A stretch of 64,000 bases of DNA from Thermostichus sp047461615 (GCF_047461615.1 NZ_JANSHI010000012.1:1-64000); one strand, 5' to 3'. Shown: positions 34,401 through 42,812, counted from the stretch's first letter. A program made the numbers and translations. The notes: generated by a model from the letters alone, not told the origin.

Positions 34401-36251
34401 CTGCGCCAATTTCTCGATGGCCTATTGAGCCGTGTCCAGCAGCTTGGGGAGCTGGGCCAGCGCATGCGGGATCAGTACGACCGCTCCCTGCTGGAAGCAG
34501 CGCTGTTTTCTGGCCGCAGGAGCACGGCAGCAGTGGGCTCCAGTCGCAACGGCGAGGGATCCAGCCGCGCCAGAGTAGGTCACTCCACAGGCCAGGAGTT
34601 TGACAAGCTAGAGATGGACCAGTTTACGGCCTTCCACGCCCTGGCCCAGGAGATTATCGAGCTCATTGTGCGGGTGCGTGAGTCTTCCTCCGACATTGAG
34701 TTTGCCGTGAATGAGGCGGAGCAGATTGCCCGCCAGTTCCGGCAGGTCACCGCCCAACTGCAAGAGGGCCTGAACCGAGCGCGCATGGTGCCTTTTGCGC
34801 AAATTGCCGACCGCTTGCCCCGAGCTGTTCGCGACCTCTCCCTCAAAACCGGTAAGCAGGCCAGCCTGGTGGTGGAAGGCCGGGACACCCTTATCGACAA
34901 GGCCATTCTGGAAGAGCTCTCCGACCCGCTAACCCACCTGGTGAACAACGCCCTGGTGCACGGGATCGAGCCGCCGGAAGAGCGGCGCCGCTTGGGCAAG
35001 CCCCCTGAGGGCAAGATTACCGTCAAGGCTTTCTACCAGGGCAACCAAGCCATCATTGTCGTCTCTGACGACGGGGCGGGGATCCCGGTGGAGAAGGTCA
35101 AGGCCAAGGCGCAAAGGTTGGGGCTGCTGTCAGAGGAAGCAACCGAAGACGAGGTATTTGGGGTTCTCTTCCACCCCGGCTTCAGCAGCCGTGAGGCTAG
35201 CGAGGTAGACGATCTGGCTGGGCGAGGGGTTGGCTTGGATGTGGTGCGGCGCAACATCACTGCACTGCGCGGCAGCATTCAGGTGGATTCTGTGCGCGGC
35301 AGGGGCACCACCTTCACCATCTGCCTGCCGCTCACTCTAAGCATTTCCAAGGCGATGGTGTGTGTCAGCGACAAGGCCCTGATTGCCTTCCCCCTCGACG
35401 GCGTGGAGGAGATGCTGGATGTTCCCGTCGACGCCGTGCAGCCTGATGAGCAGGGACGGCCCACCATTCCCTGGCGGGATCAGCGTCTTCCCTTCCAGCC
35501 CCTCTCCAGCTTGTTGTCCTACAGCCGCAGCCACAGCCGCAGCCGCTCTGAGGTCTATACCGTCACCCAGGATGAGGGTATCATTCCCATCGTTGTCCTC
35601 CAAAGTGCGGGCCAGTACCTTGCTCTGCAGGTGGACAGCTTTGTGGAAGAGCAGGAGATCGTGATCAAGCAACTGCGCGGCCCTGTGCCCAAACCGCCGG
35701 GAATCTCTGGGGTAACGGTGTTGGGGAACGGGCGGGTGCTGCCGATTGCGGACGTCCTCGAGCTGGTGGATATGGCTCAAGGCCGCCGTCGCGATCTCAG
35801 CCGCCTCTGGGCAGAGCGTCGCGCTGAGGAGCCAAGGGCCGAGGAAACCCATCAGACCACGGTGCTCATTGTGGACGACTCGATTACCGTGCGAGAGCTG
35901 CTCTCCATGTCCTTCCAAAAGGTGGGCTACCGGGTGGAGCAGGCCCGCGATGGCCAGGATGCCTGGGAAAAGCTGCGTGGCGGCTTGCGCTGCGATCTTG
36001 TCTTCTGCGACATCGAGATGCCGCGCATGGACGGTCTAGAGTTGCTCTCCCGCATACGGGCAGACAGCAACCTCAAGCATATTCCGGTAGCTATGCTCAC
36101 CTCGCGGGGGGCAGAACGACACCGGCAAACAGCCCGGGAGCTGGGGGCCACTGCCTACTTCACCAAGCCTTACCTGGAGGAGGAGCTGCTCAGCGCTGCT
36201 GCCCGCATGCTGCAAGGGGAGCAGTTGTTGAAGCCTGCCCCCCCTTCCTGA
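31470..36251 (+). CDS. CheA-type hybrid histidine kinase with receiver (PilL/PixL-like)
   Basis: A 1593-aa CheA. Residues 1-110 form an HPt domain with the phospho-histidine at 49 (AAHSIKGGAAMLG). Residues about 166-270 and 278-380 are two copies of a roughly 95-residue helical unit sharing LRQMLELFK, a V-G-Q word, a G-W word and R-D-x-K-Q-G. A 560-residue acidic Ala/Glu-rich linker follows. From about 946 come the dimerisation helices (RVEVRHLDFINNLVGELVVI), the ATPase with N box HLVNNALVHGIE and G boxes SDDGAGI and GRGVGLDVV, a CheW-like domain and a final receiver (FCDIEMPRMDGLELL). This is the central kinase of the motility operon. The large minus-strand frame within the linker is a composition artefact. 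Confidence 0.93.
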   Translation: MNEEAQKRILNYFIEEARDHLATIEQGLLSLRDTVGDPEQINELFRAAHSIKGGAAMLGLTSIQRTAHRLEDFFNIFRSRPGEVPVDQHLETLLLQVFDGLTALLDELQSPQGLTQEFSASTLAGLEPVFQEAEKHIRSLLGEGPPSIPAPAVAPPSAARSLQQEMVEVVPQQLRQMLELFKQGDQPGVREQLREANAVLKQVGQTHHLKGWQQLTETFEQALGNPNADLRTLALIALRDFKQGQQLILAGRAEEVSASAELQQLARPAAPAAPPDPLDVVIQQRIPALLRQMLELFKRPDDPATRPALQSIAQSLQEVGQAEGVDLGGWTALARLVGEILADPAQDLRQVALPVLRDLKQGHQALASGAAQSIQPSAELLAFRRVPTVAEEAESELSSAEPEAVLSAPALSQESGLEEALEAESQETEHPELGRPERLAEKGIEEDGQAAADLAQEGLAGSAEMNWLQEEGAPQADWAVGGGDFDATPLSLEEEVSLAFEELFANAEQLSDIEELPPELIPPASELSSAAFEELIPEERRAEADLAALFAEVVGEATAEAGSAERTEAEDTGQALWNVTEEELTAQAPAERPTASLDFAAASGGVEAPFELEELAVESSPLPDLESTPRVEPWAEVEEGSPAEESLEDLLGAAELAWSEAAEQSESLEEPEVAAAQGFTAELSLAELLASETVEAPENQEEWALLAQMFPAPEEEPSAAAAASFSEDSLNRLEVLFAEEAEAEELGRGAGEPSSAVDTDGDSQIDLEELSRFFAAAADTQEGAPLADLEASPASNLAAEVPPEVAEEGRALQSAEEDLARQLESLFAEDEPLAALGATVAEGKMQTPAEAALEGSSSPSLDDLAALFDAAEPAVTPKLEEATAPPAEAASDFAAQLELLLGDLEVAPQAPPAPSPPAVTAPAATPAVPATPATPASRRAALGSSVMRVEVRHLDFINNLVGELVVIRNSIEQNQTRLRQFLDGLLSRVQQLGELGQRMRDQYDRSLLEAALFSGRRSTAAVGSSRNGEGSSRARVGHSTGQEFDKLEMDQFTAFHALAQEIIELIVRVRESSSDIEFAVNEAEQIARQFRQVTAQLQEGLNRARMVPFAQIADRLPRAVRDLSLKTGKQASLVVEGRDTLIDKAILEELSDPLTHLVNNALVHGIEPPEERRRLGKPPEGKITVKAFYQGNQAIIVVSDDGAGIPVEKVKAKAQRLGLLSEEATEDEVFGVLFHPGFSSREASEVDDLAGRGVGLDVVRRNITALRGSIQVDSVRGRGTTFTICLPLTLSISKAMVCVSDKALIAFPLDGVEEMLDVPVDAVQPDEQGRPTIPWRDQRLPFQPLSSLLSYSRSHSRSRSEVYTVTQDEGIIPIVVLQSAGQYLALQVDSFVEEQEIVIKQLRGPVPKPPGISGVTVLGNGRVLPIADVLELVDMAQGRRRDLSRLWAERRAEEPRAEETHQTTVLIVDDSITVRELLSMSFQKVGYRVEQARDGQDAWEKLRGGLRCDLVFCDIEMPRMDGLELLSRIRADSNLKHIPVAMLTSRGAERHRQTARELGATAYFTKPYLEEELLSAAARMLQGEQLLKPAPPS
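32630..34305 (+). other. Acidic repeat linker of the CheA kinase
   Basis: Between the third helical unit and the dimerisation helices, about 560 residues are dominated by Glu, Ala, Ser and Leu. Short amphipathic words recur: AFEELFANAE (about 32966), DLAALFAEVV (33102), LEDLLGAAEL (33409), LAELLASETV (33526), LEVLFAEEAE (33666), LESLFAEDEP (33937), LAALFDAAEP (34060) and LELLLGDLEV (34158). One copy is preceded by an EF-hand-like loop at 33741-33776 (DTDGDSQIDLEE). Confidence 0.7.
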
Positions 36252-36342
36252 AGGGGCGACGCCAGGATCGCCAAAGGGCTTGACTCCAGAGGGGATTGGA
36301 AGGTGTAGGATATTGGCCTGTTGTCCTCGGAGGGAAGTGGCG

Positions 36343-36981
36343 ATGCGCCTGACTGTCTGGGCTCTCATCCTGGCTGGTGGGTTTGTCCTGGGGGCTTCCT
36401 GGGCTGGCAGGGAGCTGGAGGCAACTGCTCATGAGAGCAAGGGGAAGGGGGAGCTCTCGATCCATAGAGCTCATCGGATAAGCCTAGGCCCTGCCAACGA
36501 ATCCTTCGACCTGCGGTTTCTGGATGCGATGATCCTCCACCACGAGGGAGCGGTGAGCATGGCCGCGGAGGCCCTGCAAAAATCCCGGCGGCGGGAAATT
36601 CGTCAGTTAGCCAAGGATATCATGGCTGCCCAGAGCCAAGAAATCAAGCAGATGCAAGGCTGGCGGCTGAGCTGGTACCCGCAAGCTCCCCGGGATCCCG
36701 TCATGTGGCATGAAGAGATGGGCCACCAGATGGCCATGACTCCGGAGATGGCTGCTGCCATGCGCATGGATACCAACCTGGGATCCGCTGACCCTGAGTT
36801 TGACCTGCGCTTCCTGCAAGCCATGATCCAGCACCACGAAGGAGCCCTGGTCATGGCTAGAGAGGCTCTGGAAAAATCCAAGCGCCTCGAGATTCGGCAA
36901 CTGGCAACAGCCATTGTCACTACCCAGCAGGCGGAGATTGAGCAAATGCGGGCCTGGCAAAAGCGGTGGTATCGGCGGTAG
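36343..36981 (+). CDS. Exported DUF305 protein with two repeats
   Basis: The 212-aa protein starts with a signal peptide or membrane anchor (RLTVWALILAGGFVLGASWAG). It then contains two copies of a roughly 60-residue helical unit with the DUF305 signature: FDLRFLDAMILHHEGAVSMA and FDLRFLQAMIQHHEGALVMA, each followed by EIRQLA and a Q-M-x-x-W ending. DUF305 has a ferritin-like four-helix fold. The His/Glu/Met-rich positions suggest metal (often copper) binding, though the role is unproven. The open frame reaches back to 36280, but the ATG at 36343 has CGGAGGGAAG upstream and places the signal peptide at the N-terminus. It directly follows the chemotaxis operon but is probably independent. Confidence 0.87.
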   Translation: MRLTVWALILAGGFVLGASWAGRELEATAHESKGKGELSIHRAHRISLGPANESFDLRFLDAMILHHEGAVSMAAEALQKSRRREIRQLAKDIMAAQSQEIKQMQGWRLSWYPQAPRDPVMWHEEMGHQMAMTPEMAAAMRMDTNLGSADPEFDLRFLQAMIQHHEGALVMAREALEKSKRLEIRQLATAIVTTQQAEIEQMRAWQKRWYRR

Positions 36982-37069
36982 GGCCGCTGGGATAGAAAGA
37001 TGAGGGGATGCGAGCAAGACCAGCTCTTACGGCTGCCCGCAGCACCCAAAGGATTCCTCCGCATTGCCA

Positions 37070-38680
37070 ATGGCCCTGGAGCTGCCCTCCCTCCCTCAAC
37101 ACCCCGATTTGCTTCCACCGGTTCGCCAAGACCGGAGATCCCGCTGGCTGGCAGGGCTAGCTGTTTTGCTGCTGTGCTTGGGATCCCCCAACCGCTGGTT
37201 GCACTGGTTCCCAGGGGCACTACTGGGCCTAGCACCCCTGTTTTACCTCTGCGAACAGCAACAGGGGTGGAGGCGGTGGCGTTTGGCCTATGGCCTGTGG
37301 TTTTGCGTGTGCCTGTACGCCTTCTGGGTGGATCCCTTCTCCCTTCAAGTGCTCAGCGCCTGGGAAGTCTTGGGGGGAGTGGTGGTGGCCCCCCTGATTC
37401 CTCTGTTTTTCACAACGGCCACAGTTTTAAGTTTGCAGTGGAGCCAGCCGCTTCCCCCCTGGGCCCGTCCTCTAGGGGTAGCCACGGTCTGGACAGGGCT
37501 AGATGGGCTGCTGGGCCTGCTCCGCTGGCCGATTCCCTTCCACTGGGGATCCCTGCTGTTCGATTGGCCGCTGGGGATCCAAGTGGCTGATCTAGCGGGG
37601 ATCTGGGGGGTGACCTTTTTTGCGGTCTTCGTCAACGGCGTGCTCTGGCAGTTGGCCCTCCAGCTTCCCCAGCTGTCCTTGCGGGGGGTGCTGAGTGCAG
37701 GGCGCAGAAACCCGGATTTCTGGCGGATCTTGGCCTGCGGCCTGGCTCTAGCAGGGCCAGTCTTGGCCTACGGGAGCGTGCGGCTGGCCTATTTCGATGT
37801 CCTGGCGGCAAGAGGAGGGAATCCCAGCTTTCGCGTGGGGACGGTGCAGCAGGTGGCCTGGCTAGAAGCCGATCGCAGTTGGGACTACCGCAGCCAGCGC
37901 TACCGCGAGCTGCACCAGCTTTCGGCCCAAGCGGTGGCCGAGGGGGCCCAGTTGGTGATCTGGCCAGAAGGAGCGCTGCGGGCCCGCCTGCTGAACACCC
38001 CGCTACAGCCCTATGTGATCGAGCCCATGCAAGCCATCCTTCCCCCTGAAGGGGCCTTGATTACCGGGGCAACGGAGCCCGATCCCCGAACGGTACATCT
38101 GCCAGAGGAGGAGCAGCGGTTTTTCAACACAGCCCTCCTCTTCAACGCCCAGGGCCAGGTGCAGGATTGGTTTGGCAAGCAGTGGATCTTCCCCTACTTC
38201 GAGTCGGGCCGCTACGTGCCCTCTCCCGATGGCTATCGGCCGCTAGCAGGAGGAGAGCTGTTTGGGCCTTTGGGGGTGATGATCTGCCTGGAGAGCGTCT
38301 TGCCTGCCCCCAGCCGAGCTCTAACTCGTGCGGGAGCGGAGTCGTTGATCGTGATCTCCGACAGCAGCTGGTTTGGCAACAGCCACTGGCCCATGCTCCA
38401 CGGCCGGCTTTCGGTCTTTCGGGCGGTTGAAAACCGGCGCAGCGTGGTTTTTGTCAACAACACCGGCGGCAACTTGGTGGTGGATCCCTCCGGTCGAATA
38501 CAACGCGTGGGCCCGATTTTTCAGCGCGGAGTGGTTACTGGAGAGGTGAGGCGGCAATCCCAGCTAACCTTCTACACGCGCACAGGCGACTGGCTGGCCT
38601 GGTTGACCTTAGGCCTTTCTCTGGGATTGAAGGCCTGGGGATCCCGAGCCAAGCCAGGATACGCTAAAATTCCCAGGTAG
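37070..38680 (+). CDS. lnt: Apolipoprotein N-acyltransferase
   Basis: Lnt adds the third acyl chain to the N-terminal cysteine of lipoproteins, the last step after Lgt and signal peptidase II. The protein of about 536 aa has several N-terminal membrane helices (from LAGLAVLLLCLG onward) and a nitrilase domain facing the periplasm. The catalytic triad is visible: Glu in VIWPEGALRA, Lys in WFGKQWIFPYFE and Cys in MICLESVLPAP. The conserved active-site loop FGNSHWPMLH is also present. ATG 37070 is taken as start. A TTG two codons earlier has better spacing to AAAGGA and could be used instead. A tRNA-Thr gene follows after 60 bases. Confidence 0.93.
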   Translation: MALELPSLPQHPDLLPPVRQDRRSRWLAGLAVLLLCLGSPNRWLHWFPGALLGLAPLFYLCEQQQGWRRWRLAYGLWFCVCLYAFWVDPFSLQVLSAWEVLGGVVVAPLIPLFFTTATVLSLQWSQPLPPWARPLGVATVWTGLDGLLGLLRWPIPFHWGSLLFDWPLGIQVADLAGIWGVTFFAVFVNGVLWQLALQLPQLSLRGVLSAGRRNPDFWRILACGLALAGPVLAYGSVRLAYFDVLAARGGNPSFRVGTVQQVAWLEADRSWDYRSQRYRELHQLSAQAVAEGAQLVIWPEGALRARLLNTPLQPYVIEPMQAILPPEGALITGATEPDPRTVHLPEEEQRFFNTALLFNAQGQVQDWFGKQWIFPYFESGRYVPSPDGYRPLAGGELFGPLGVMICLESVLPAPSRALTRAGAESLIVISDSSWFGNSHWPMLHGRLSVFRAVENRRSVVFVNNTGGNLVVDPSGRIQRVGPIFQRGVVTGEVRRQSQLTFYTRTGDWLAWLTLGLSLGLKAWGSRAKPGYAKIPR

Positions 38681-38740
38681 GGTTAGGGCTTTGCGGCAGG
38701 CAGTGCCTAGCTCCGCTTAAATGGAATCCGAGCCCTCCTT

Positions 38741-38813
38741 GCTGATGTAGCTCAGTTGGTAGAGCAGCTCACTCGTAATGAGCAGGTCATCGGTTCGAGT
38801 CCGATCATCAGCT
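38741..38813 (+). tRNA. tRNA-Thr (anticodon CGU)
   Basis: A complete cloverleaf is visible: acceptor GCTGATG/CATCAGC, D stem GCTC/GAGC, anticodon stem GCTCA/TGAGC with loop CTCGTAA (anticodon CGU), and T stem ATCGG/CCGAT with loop TTCGAGT. The discriminator is T and CCA is not encoded. It reads ACG codons, which are common in this GC-rich sequence. Confidence 0.97.
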
Positions 38814-38922
38814 TCAAAACCTGCCTTAGCTTTACAAGGGCTGTGGGGCGGGAGGGGCTGCCCCCTAAGGTTGGCTAGGTGATCAAGCTGTCTCCTTACC
38901 TTCCCGGCCGCAGTTTTTGGCC

Positions 38923-39531
38923 ATGACAACCCCTTTTCCTTGGCCCTACCGCACCCCTGGCATTCCAGACTCTGCCTTTGAGCGGATCCCGGGGATCCCT
39001 ATGAGCCCCCGCGAGGTGCGGGTGCTGGTGCTGAGCCAGTTACGCTTGGGAGAAGACCACTGCCTATGGGATATCGGCGCCGGCACTGGCACCATTGCCA
39101 TCGAGGCGGCCATTCTCTGCCCCCGCGCTTGCGTGATTGCCATCGAGCGTGATGCTGAGGTGGTCAGCTTGATCGAGAGTAACTGCCAGAAATTTGGCCT
39201 CAGCAACGTGCAAGTTATCCAGGGCACTGCTCCCGAGTGTCTGCATCAGCTTTCTCCGCCCCCCGACCGCCTCTGCATTGAAGGGGGCCATCCCCTCCGC
39301 CAGATCCTAGAGGCTGCTTGGCACTATCTCAAACCCAACGGCCGAGTCGTGGCCACCACCAATTCGCTAGAAGATCTCTACGGCCTCTCCGCGGGCCTGG
39401 CTGCGGTGGGAGCCCACCAGGTTGAAGTTATCCAGGCAGCAGTAAACCGTCTGGAGTCGCGAGGCCGCACCCAACTGTTGCTGGCTTTGGATCCTACTTT
39501 TGTGTTAAGCGGAGAGAAAAGCTCTAAATAG
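38923..39531 (+). CDS. cbiT: Cobalt-precorrin-6B C15-methyltransferase (decarboxylating) CbiT
   Basis: This 202-aa protein is the CbiT methyltransferase of the anaerobic-type cobalamin pathway, which methylates C15 of precorrin-6B and removes the C12 acetate carboxyl. The signature GIPMSPREVRVLVLSQLRL opens the domain, followed by the SAM-binding motif LWDIGAGTGTIAIEAAILCP and the acidic strand VIAIERDAEVV. Length is typical of the stand-alone enzyme, so it is not the CobL (CbiE-CbiT) fusion. The ATG at 38923 is preferred over an in-frame TTG two codons upstream. No other cobalamin gene is recognised nearby. The frame at the right edge of the window is too short to judge. Confidence 0.9.
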   Translation: MTTPFPWPYRTPGIPDSAFERIPGIPMSPREVRVLVLSQLRLGEDHCLWDIGAGTGTIAIEAAILCPRACVIAIERDAEVVSLIESNCQKFGLSNVQVIQGTAPECLHQLSPPPDRLCIEGGHPLRQILEAAWHYLKPNGRVVATTNSLEDLYGLSAGLAAVGAHQVEVIQAAVNRLESRGRTQLLLALDPTFVLSGEKSSK

Positions 39532-39979
39532 CTTGAGAGGTTTCTTCTCCGCTGCTTGCAAAGCTTTTTCTAAAGCAATGTGAATCAACCAAACCGAACC
39601 ACCAGGACTCCAATTTTCTCCAGCTGCAGAGGGCAATGGAGAGATTTCACGTCCCCTTTCCAGAGTTGCAGGCAGTAAGGCTGGAGCAGCTGTTGACTCG
39701 ACCTGCAGCGACTTGAATGCTATGGGGACTGGGGCATTGGCAATCGCTGCCGACAGGAAGTGATTTAGGCCAAGCCAGCCGAAGGAAAAGCCAGCTTGGG
39801 CTAGCGATGCCTCCTCGCTTTACCCCGCTCTTCCCGAAACCCTAGCAGCTGCCAATCCCCCACTGGGAGCCCAAGGAAGGCAACTGCTGCCTCATACATA
39901 TTTCTCTACATTCTGAAGCCTTTGTTAGGGATCGAGGTAGAGTATTTCCAGAACAATTGCCCCTCCGGGAGAGCAAAGG
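39532..39979. other. Noncoding gap between cbiT and ftrV
   Basis: No plus-strand gene is visible. On the minus strand a frame stays open for about 105 codons (39505-39819) without a good start codon, reading through GENWSPGGSVWLIHIALEKA and ending inside cbiT. It resembles no protein I know and is within what chance allows at this GC content. The last 60 bases before ftrV should hold its promoter. Confidence 0.35.
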
Positions 39980-40231
39980 ATGAAAGTTGGAGATCGAGTA
40001 CGGGTGCGCGCCAGCGTGATTGTCTATCACCACCCGGAACATCGCAATCAACCGTTTGACCTCAAGGGCATGGAGGGAGAAGTAATAGCTATCATCCGGG
40101 ACTGGAATGGCCGCCCTGTCAGCGCCAACTTTCCCTTTCAGGTGCAGTTTAGTAACAAGTTCCGCGCCCATCTGCAGGCGGAGGAACTGGAGCTGATCGA
40201 GGCGGCCCCCTTGCCGGAAACTCCTGCCTAG
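39980..40231 (+). CDS. ftrV: Ferredoxin-thioredoxin reductase variable (alpha) subunit
   Basis: FtrV is the small variable subunit of the heterodimeric ferredoxin-thioredoxin reductase, which passes electrons from photosystem I via ferredoxin to thioredoxins. The 83-aa protein is a single SH3-like barrel: VGDRVRVRASVIVYHHPEHR, then FDLKGMEGEVIAIIRDWNGRPVSANFPFQVQF and FRAHLQAEELELI, matching the family throughout. It stabilises the iron-sulfur catalytic subunit and has no redox residues itself. The catalytic subunit gene is not in the window. A CCGGGAGAG ribosome site precedes the ATG. Its stop overlaps that of the convergent phycobilisome-like gene by four bases. Confidence 0.94.
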   Translation: MKVGDRVRVRASVIVYHHPEHRNQPFDLKGMEGEVIAIIRDWNGRPVSANFPFQVQFSNKFRAHLQAEELELIEAAPLPETPA

Positions 40232-40701
40232 GAGAGACCTAGCAGGGTGCGGTTGGTTTCCAGAATTGGCTGGATTAAGGCAAACTCCGCCGGGGTAAGG
40301 TACTTGGCAATCACCTCCTGCAGAAGGCGGTAGGTGGCCTCGCAACTGCGCTGCGTGCGAAAGGCCCGCATCAAGGTCTGAAACCAGTAGAGGAATCGCT
40401 CCTTGTAGCGCTGCTCATCGTCCAAAAGCATGGCCAAAGCGGAAAGACGCAAAACCCGCACTGTGTCTGCCTTCCACTTGTTGCTGAAGTCCTCTATCCC
40501 CCGCATGAGCAAGTAGGGATCCAAGGCGCGCAGCTTGGCCTCCACCTCGCCGACAATCTGGGCTTCCGCCGCTTGAATTTTGCGGTAGGCGCTTAGCCGC
40601 AACTCAAAAGAAGCTAGGTAGGCCTCCATGAACTGCATCTCCTCATCTCGGAGATAGCGTCCGTCGGCGGCCAGGCTCAATTGGCGCAGTTGGGTCAGCA
40701 T
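40228..40701 (-). CDS. Phycobilisome-family (globin-fold) protein of uncertain role
   Basis: The 157-aa protein looks like a divergent member of the phycobilisome/allophycocyanin family. It has an all-helical globin fold, an N-terminal helix pair LRQLSLAADGRYLRDEEMQF, and a helix around LSAYRKIQAAEAQIV matching helix B of biliproteins. Size is right for a single subunit. The canonical chromophore-binding Cys near residue 80 is not evident: the only cysteine is in RTQRSCEATYRLLQE near residue 122. It may therefore be unpigmented or bind bilin differently, like other orphan PBS-domain proteins found in cyanobacteria. It stands alone, convergent with ftrV. The assignment is from pattern memory. 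Confidence 0.6.
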   Translation of the reverse strand: MLTQLRQLSLAADGRYLRDEEMQFMEAYLASFELRLSAYRKIQAAEAQIVGEVEAKLRALDPYLLMRGIEDFSNKWKADTVRVLRLSALAMLLDDEQRYKERFLYWFQTLMRAFRTQRSCEATYRLLQEVIAKYLTPAEFALIQPILETNRTLLGLS

Positions 40702-40871
40702 CGGGATACCAGAGGAATACAGGAGGGCATTCGCTTGCTTCTAAGCCTAGCGGCAGAAGGTGTGCCATTTGATTTCCGCTGGCTTCTCAGCTAGGTTAAT
40801 ATTAGTTAATAGTCTGCCGGTGGGCCCAGGCACCATCGAATAGAAAGCACCCTTTGGGAGGAAACACTTCC

Positions 40872-42785
40872 GTGAGTCAGAAAAGTAAAAACAAAAAATG
40901 GAGGAGTGCCGGCTTGTATGCCTTGCTGGCCATCGTCTTGATCTCGCTGGCCACAACCTTCTTCGGCACCCGCCCGGCTGAGCGCCTGGAGATCAGCTAC
41001 TCGGATCTCATGAGCCGCGTAGAGCGGGGCGAGGTCAGCAAGGTTTTGGTTGAGGTTACCCCTGATGGCCGCCAAATTGCCATTGCCGACGCGGAGATCA
41101 ACAGCCGCGCCACTCGAGTGCAGGTCAATCTGCCCCCCCTCACTCCCGACTTTGAGAACACCTTGCTTGCCAAAGGAGTAGAACTGGCAGTGCGCCCTGT
41201 TCAGGATGAGGGTTTGCTGGGGCGCATCTTTAGCACCTTCCTTCTACCTGTTTTGCTGCTGCTGGGTCTGTTTTTCCTGCTACGGCGAGCCCAGAATGGC
41301 CCTGGCAGTCAAGCGCTTAACTTCGGCAAGTCGAGGGCGCGGGTGCAGATGGAGCCCAAAACCCAAGTTACCTTCAACGATGTGGCAGGTGTAGACCAGG
41401 CCAAGCTGGAGCTGGCGGAGGTGGTAGACTTTTTGAAAAACCCTGAGCGCTACAACGCTCTCGGGGCAAGGATCCCGCGAGGGGTGTTGCTGGTCGGCCC
41501 TCCAGGCACCGGCAAAACTCTCTTGGCCCGCGCTGTGGCTGGGGAGGCAGGGGTGCCCTTCTTTTCCATTTCCGGCTCCGAGTTTGTGGAGATGTTTGTG
41601 GGGGTAGGAGCCTCGCGCGTGCGGGATCTATTCGAGCAAGCTAAGCAAAATGCCCCCTGCATTGTCTTTATCGACGAGATCGATGCCGTTGGTCGGCAGC
41701 GGGGAGCGGGTTTGGGAGGTGGCAACGACGAGCGGGAGCAAACTCTCAACCAGCTACTGACCGAGATGGATGGCTTTGAGGGCAACTCCGGTGTCATTGT
41801 TATTGCAGCTACCAACCGACCCGATGTGTTGGATGCAGCGCTGCTGCGACCGGGGCGCTTTGACCGCCAAGTAACGGTGGACCGCCCTGACTTCCAAGGC
41901 CGCCTGGAGATCCTCAAGGTGCATGCCCGTGGCAAAACCCTGGCCGCCGATGTGGATTTGGAGAAGTTAGCCCGCCGTACCCCTGGGTTTACGGGGGCGG
42001 ATCTAGCCAACCTGCTCAACGAGGCAGCCATCTTGGCGGCCCGCCGCAACCTCACGGAGATCTCGATGGACGAGATCAACGACGCGGTGGATCGAGTACT
42101 AGCTGGCCCAGAGAAGAAGGATCGCCTTATGAGCGAGCGGCGCAAGGAGCTGGTGGCCTACCACGAGGCGGGCCACGCCCTGGTGGGAGCCCTCTTGCCC
42201 AACTACGATCCCATCCAAAAGGTCACCATCATCCCTCGCGGCCAGGCGAGCGGCCTTACCTGGTTTGTGCCCAACGATGACGACATGGGCCTGACTAGCC
42301 GTGCTCATCTCAAAAACATGATGACTGTCGCCCTAGGCGGACGGGTGGCCGAAGAGGTGGTTTATGGCGAGGCAGAGGTGACTACGGGGGCAGCCAGCGA
42401 CCTGCAGCAGGTAGCCCGTATTGCCCGCAACATGGTGACTCGCTTTGGCATGAGCGACCGCCTAGGCAATGTGGCCCTGGGCCGCCAGTACGCCAACATC
42501 TTCCTAGGTCGCGAGATTGCTGCCGAGCGGGACTTCTCCGAAGAGACAGCAGCCCTTATCGACGAGGAAGTGCGGCGTTTAGTCAACGAAGCCTACCAGC
42601 GGGCTACCTATCTCATCCGGGAGAACCGCGCTCTCTTGGATCGCATTGCCCGTCGCCTGGTGGAGGCGGAAACCATCGACGGGGAAGAGCTACAGGCAAT
42701 CATCGAGAGCTCTGAAGTGGTGATGCTGCCACCTGAGGAGGAGGAGCCGGTGAGCTTGCCAGTGGCCCTCAACGTCAACGCTTAG
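40872..42785 (+). CDS. ftsH: Membrane-bound ATP-dependent zinc metalloprotease FtsH
   Basis: FtsH is a hexameric AAA+ protease that in cyanobacteria degrades damaged D1 and other membrane proteins. The protein of about 637 aa has two N-terminal membrane helices (AGLYALLAIVLISLATTFF and the TFLLPVLLLLGLFFLL segment) around a small lumenal domain. An AAA module follows with Walker A GPPGTGKTLLAR, Walker B IVFIDEIDAVG and second region of homology ATNRPDVLDAALLRPGRFDR. The zinc site is HEAGH (VAYHEAGHALVG) with the third ligand region further on. I chose a GTG at 40872, nine bases after GGAGGAA. The in-frame TTG at 40854 overlaps that site. Which of the four cyanobacterial FtsH paralogues this is cannot be decided here. 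Confidence 0.95.
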   Translation: MSQKSKNKKWRSAGLYALLAIVLISLATTFFGTRPAERLEISYSDLMSRVERGEVSKVLVEVTPDGRQIAIADAEINSRATRVQVNLPPLTPDFENTLLAKGVELAVRPVQDEGLLGRIFSTFLLPVLLLLGLFFLLRRAQNGPGSQALNFGKSRARVQMEPKTQVTFNDVAGVDQAKLELAEVVDFLKNPERYNALGARIPRGVLLVGPPGTGKTLLARAVAGEAGVPFFSISGSEFVEMFVGVGASRVRDLFEQAKQNAPCIVFIDEIDAVGRQRGAGLGGGNDEREQTLNQLLTEMDGFEGNSGVIVIAATNRPDVLDAALLRPGRFDRQVTVDRPDFQGRLEILKVHARGKTLAADVDLEKLARRTPGFTGADLANLLNEAAILAARRNLTEISMDEINDAVDRVLAGPEKKDRLMSERRKELVAYHEAGHALVGALLPNYDPIQKVTIIPRGQASGLTWFVPNDDDMGLTSRAHLKNMMTVALGGRVAEEVVYGEAEVTTGAASDLQQVARIARNMVTRFGMSDRLGNVALGRQYANIFLGREIAAERDFSEETAALIDEEVRRLVNEAYQRATYLIRENRALLDRIARRLVEAETIDGEELQAIIESSEVVMLPPEEEEPVSLPVALNVNA

Positions 42786-42812
42786 GTCTCTCTCGCTGGA
42801 GGCGAGGCGGGG

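Noticed and set aside
38717..38929. 70-codon minus-strand frame across tRNA-Thr
   Set aside because: It reads DRTRTDDLLIT, the well-known artefact of translating the antisense of a tRNA gene.
39505..39819. 105-codon minus-strand open frame without a start, between cbiT and ftrV
   Set aside because: Lacks an ATG/GTG/TTG near the beginning, overlaps cbiT, and a run this long is not rare at this base composition. A degenerate gene cannot be excluded.
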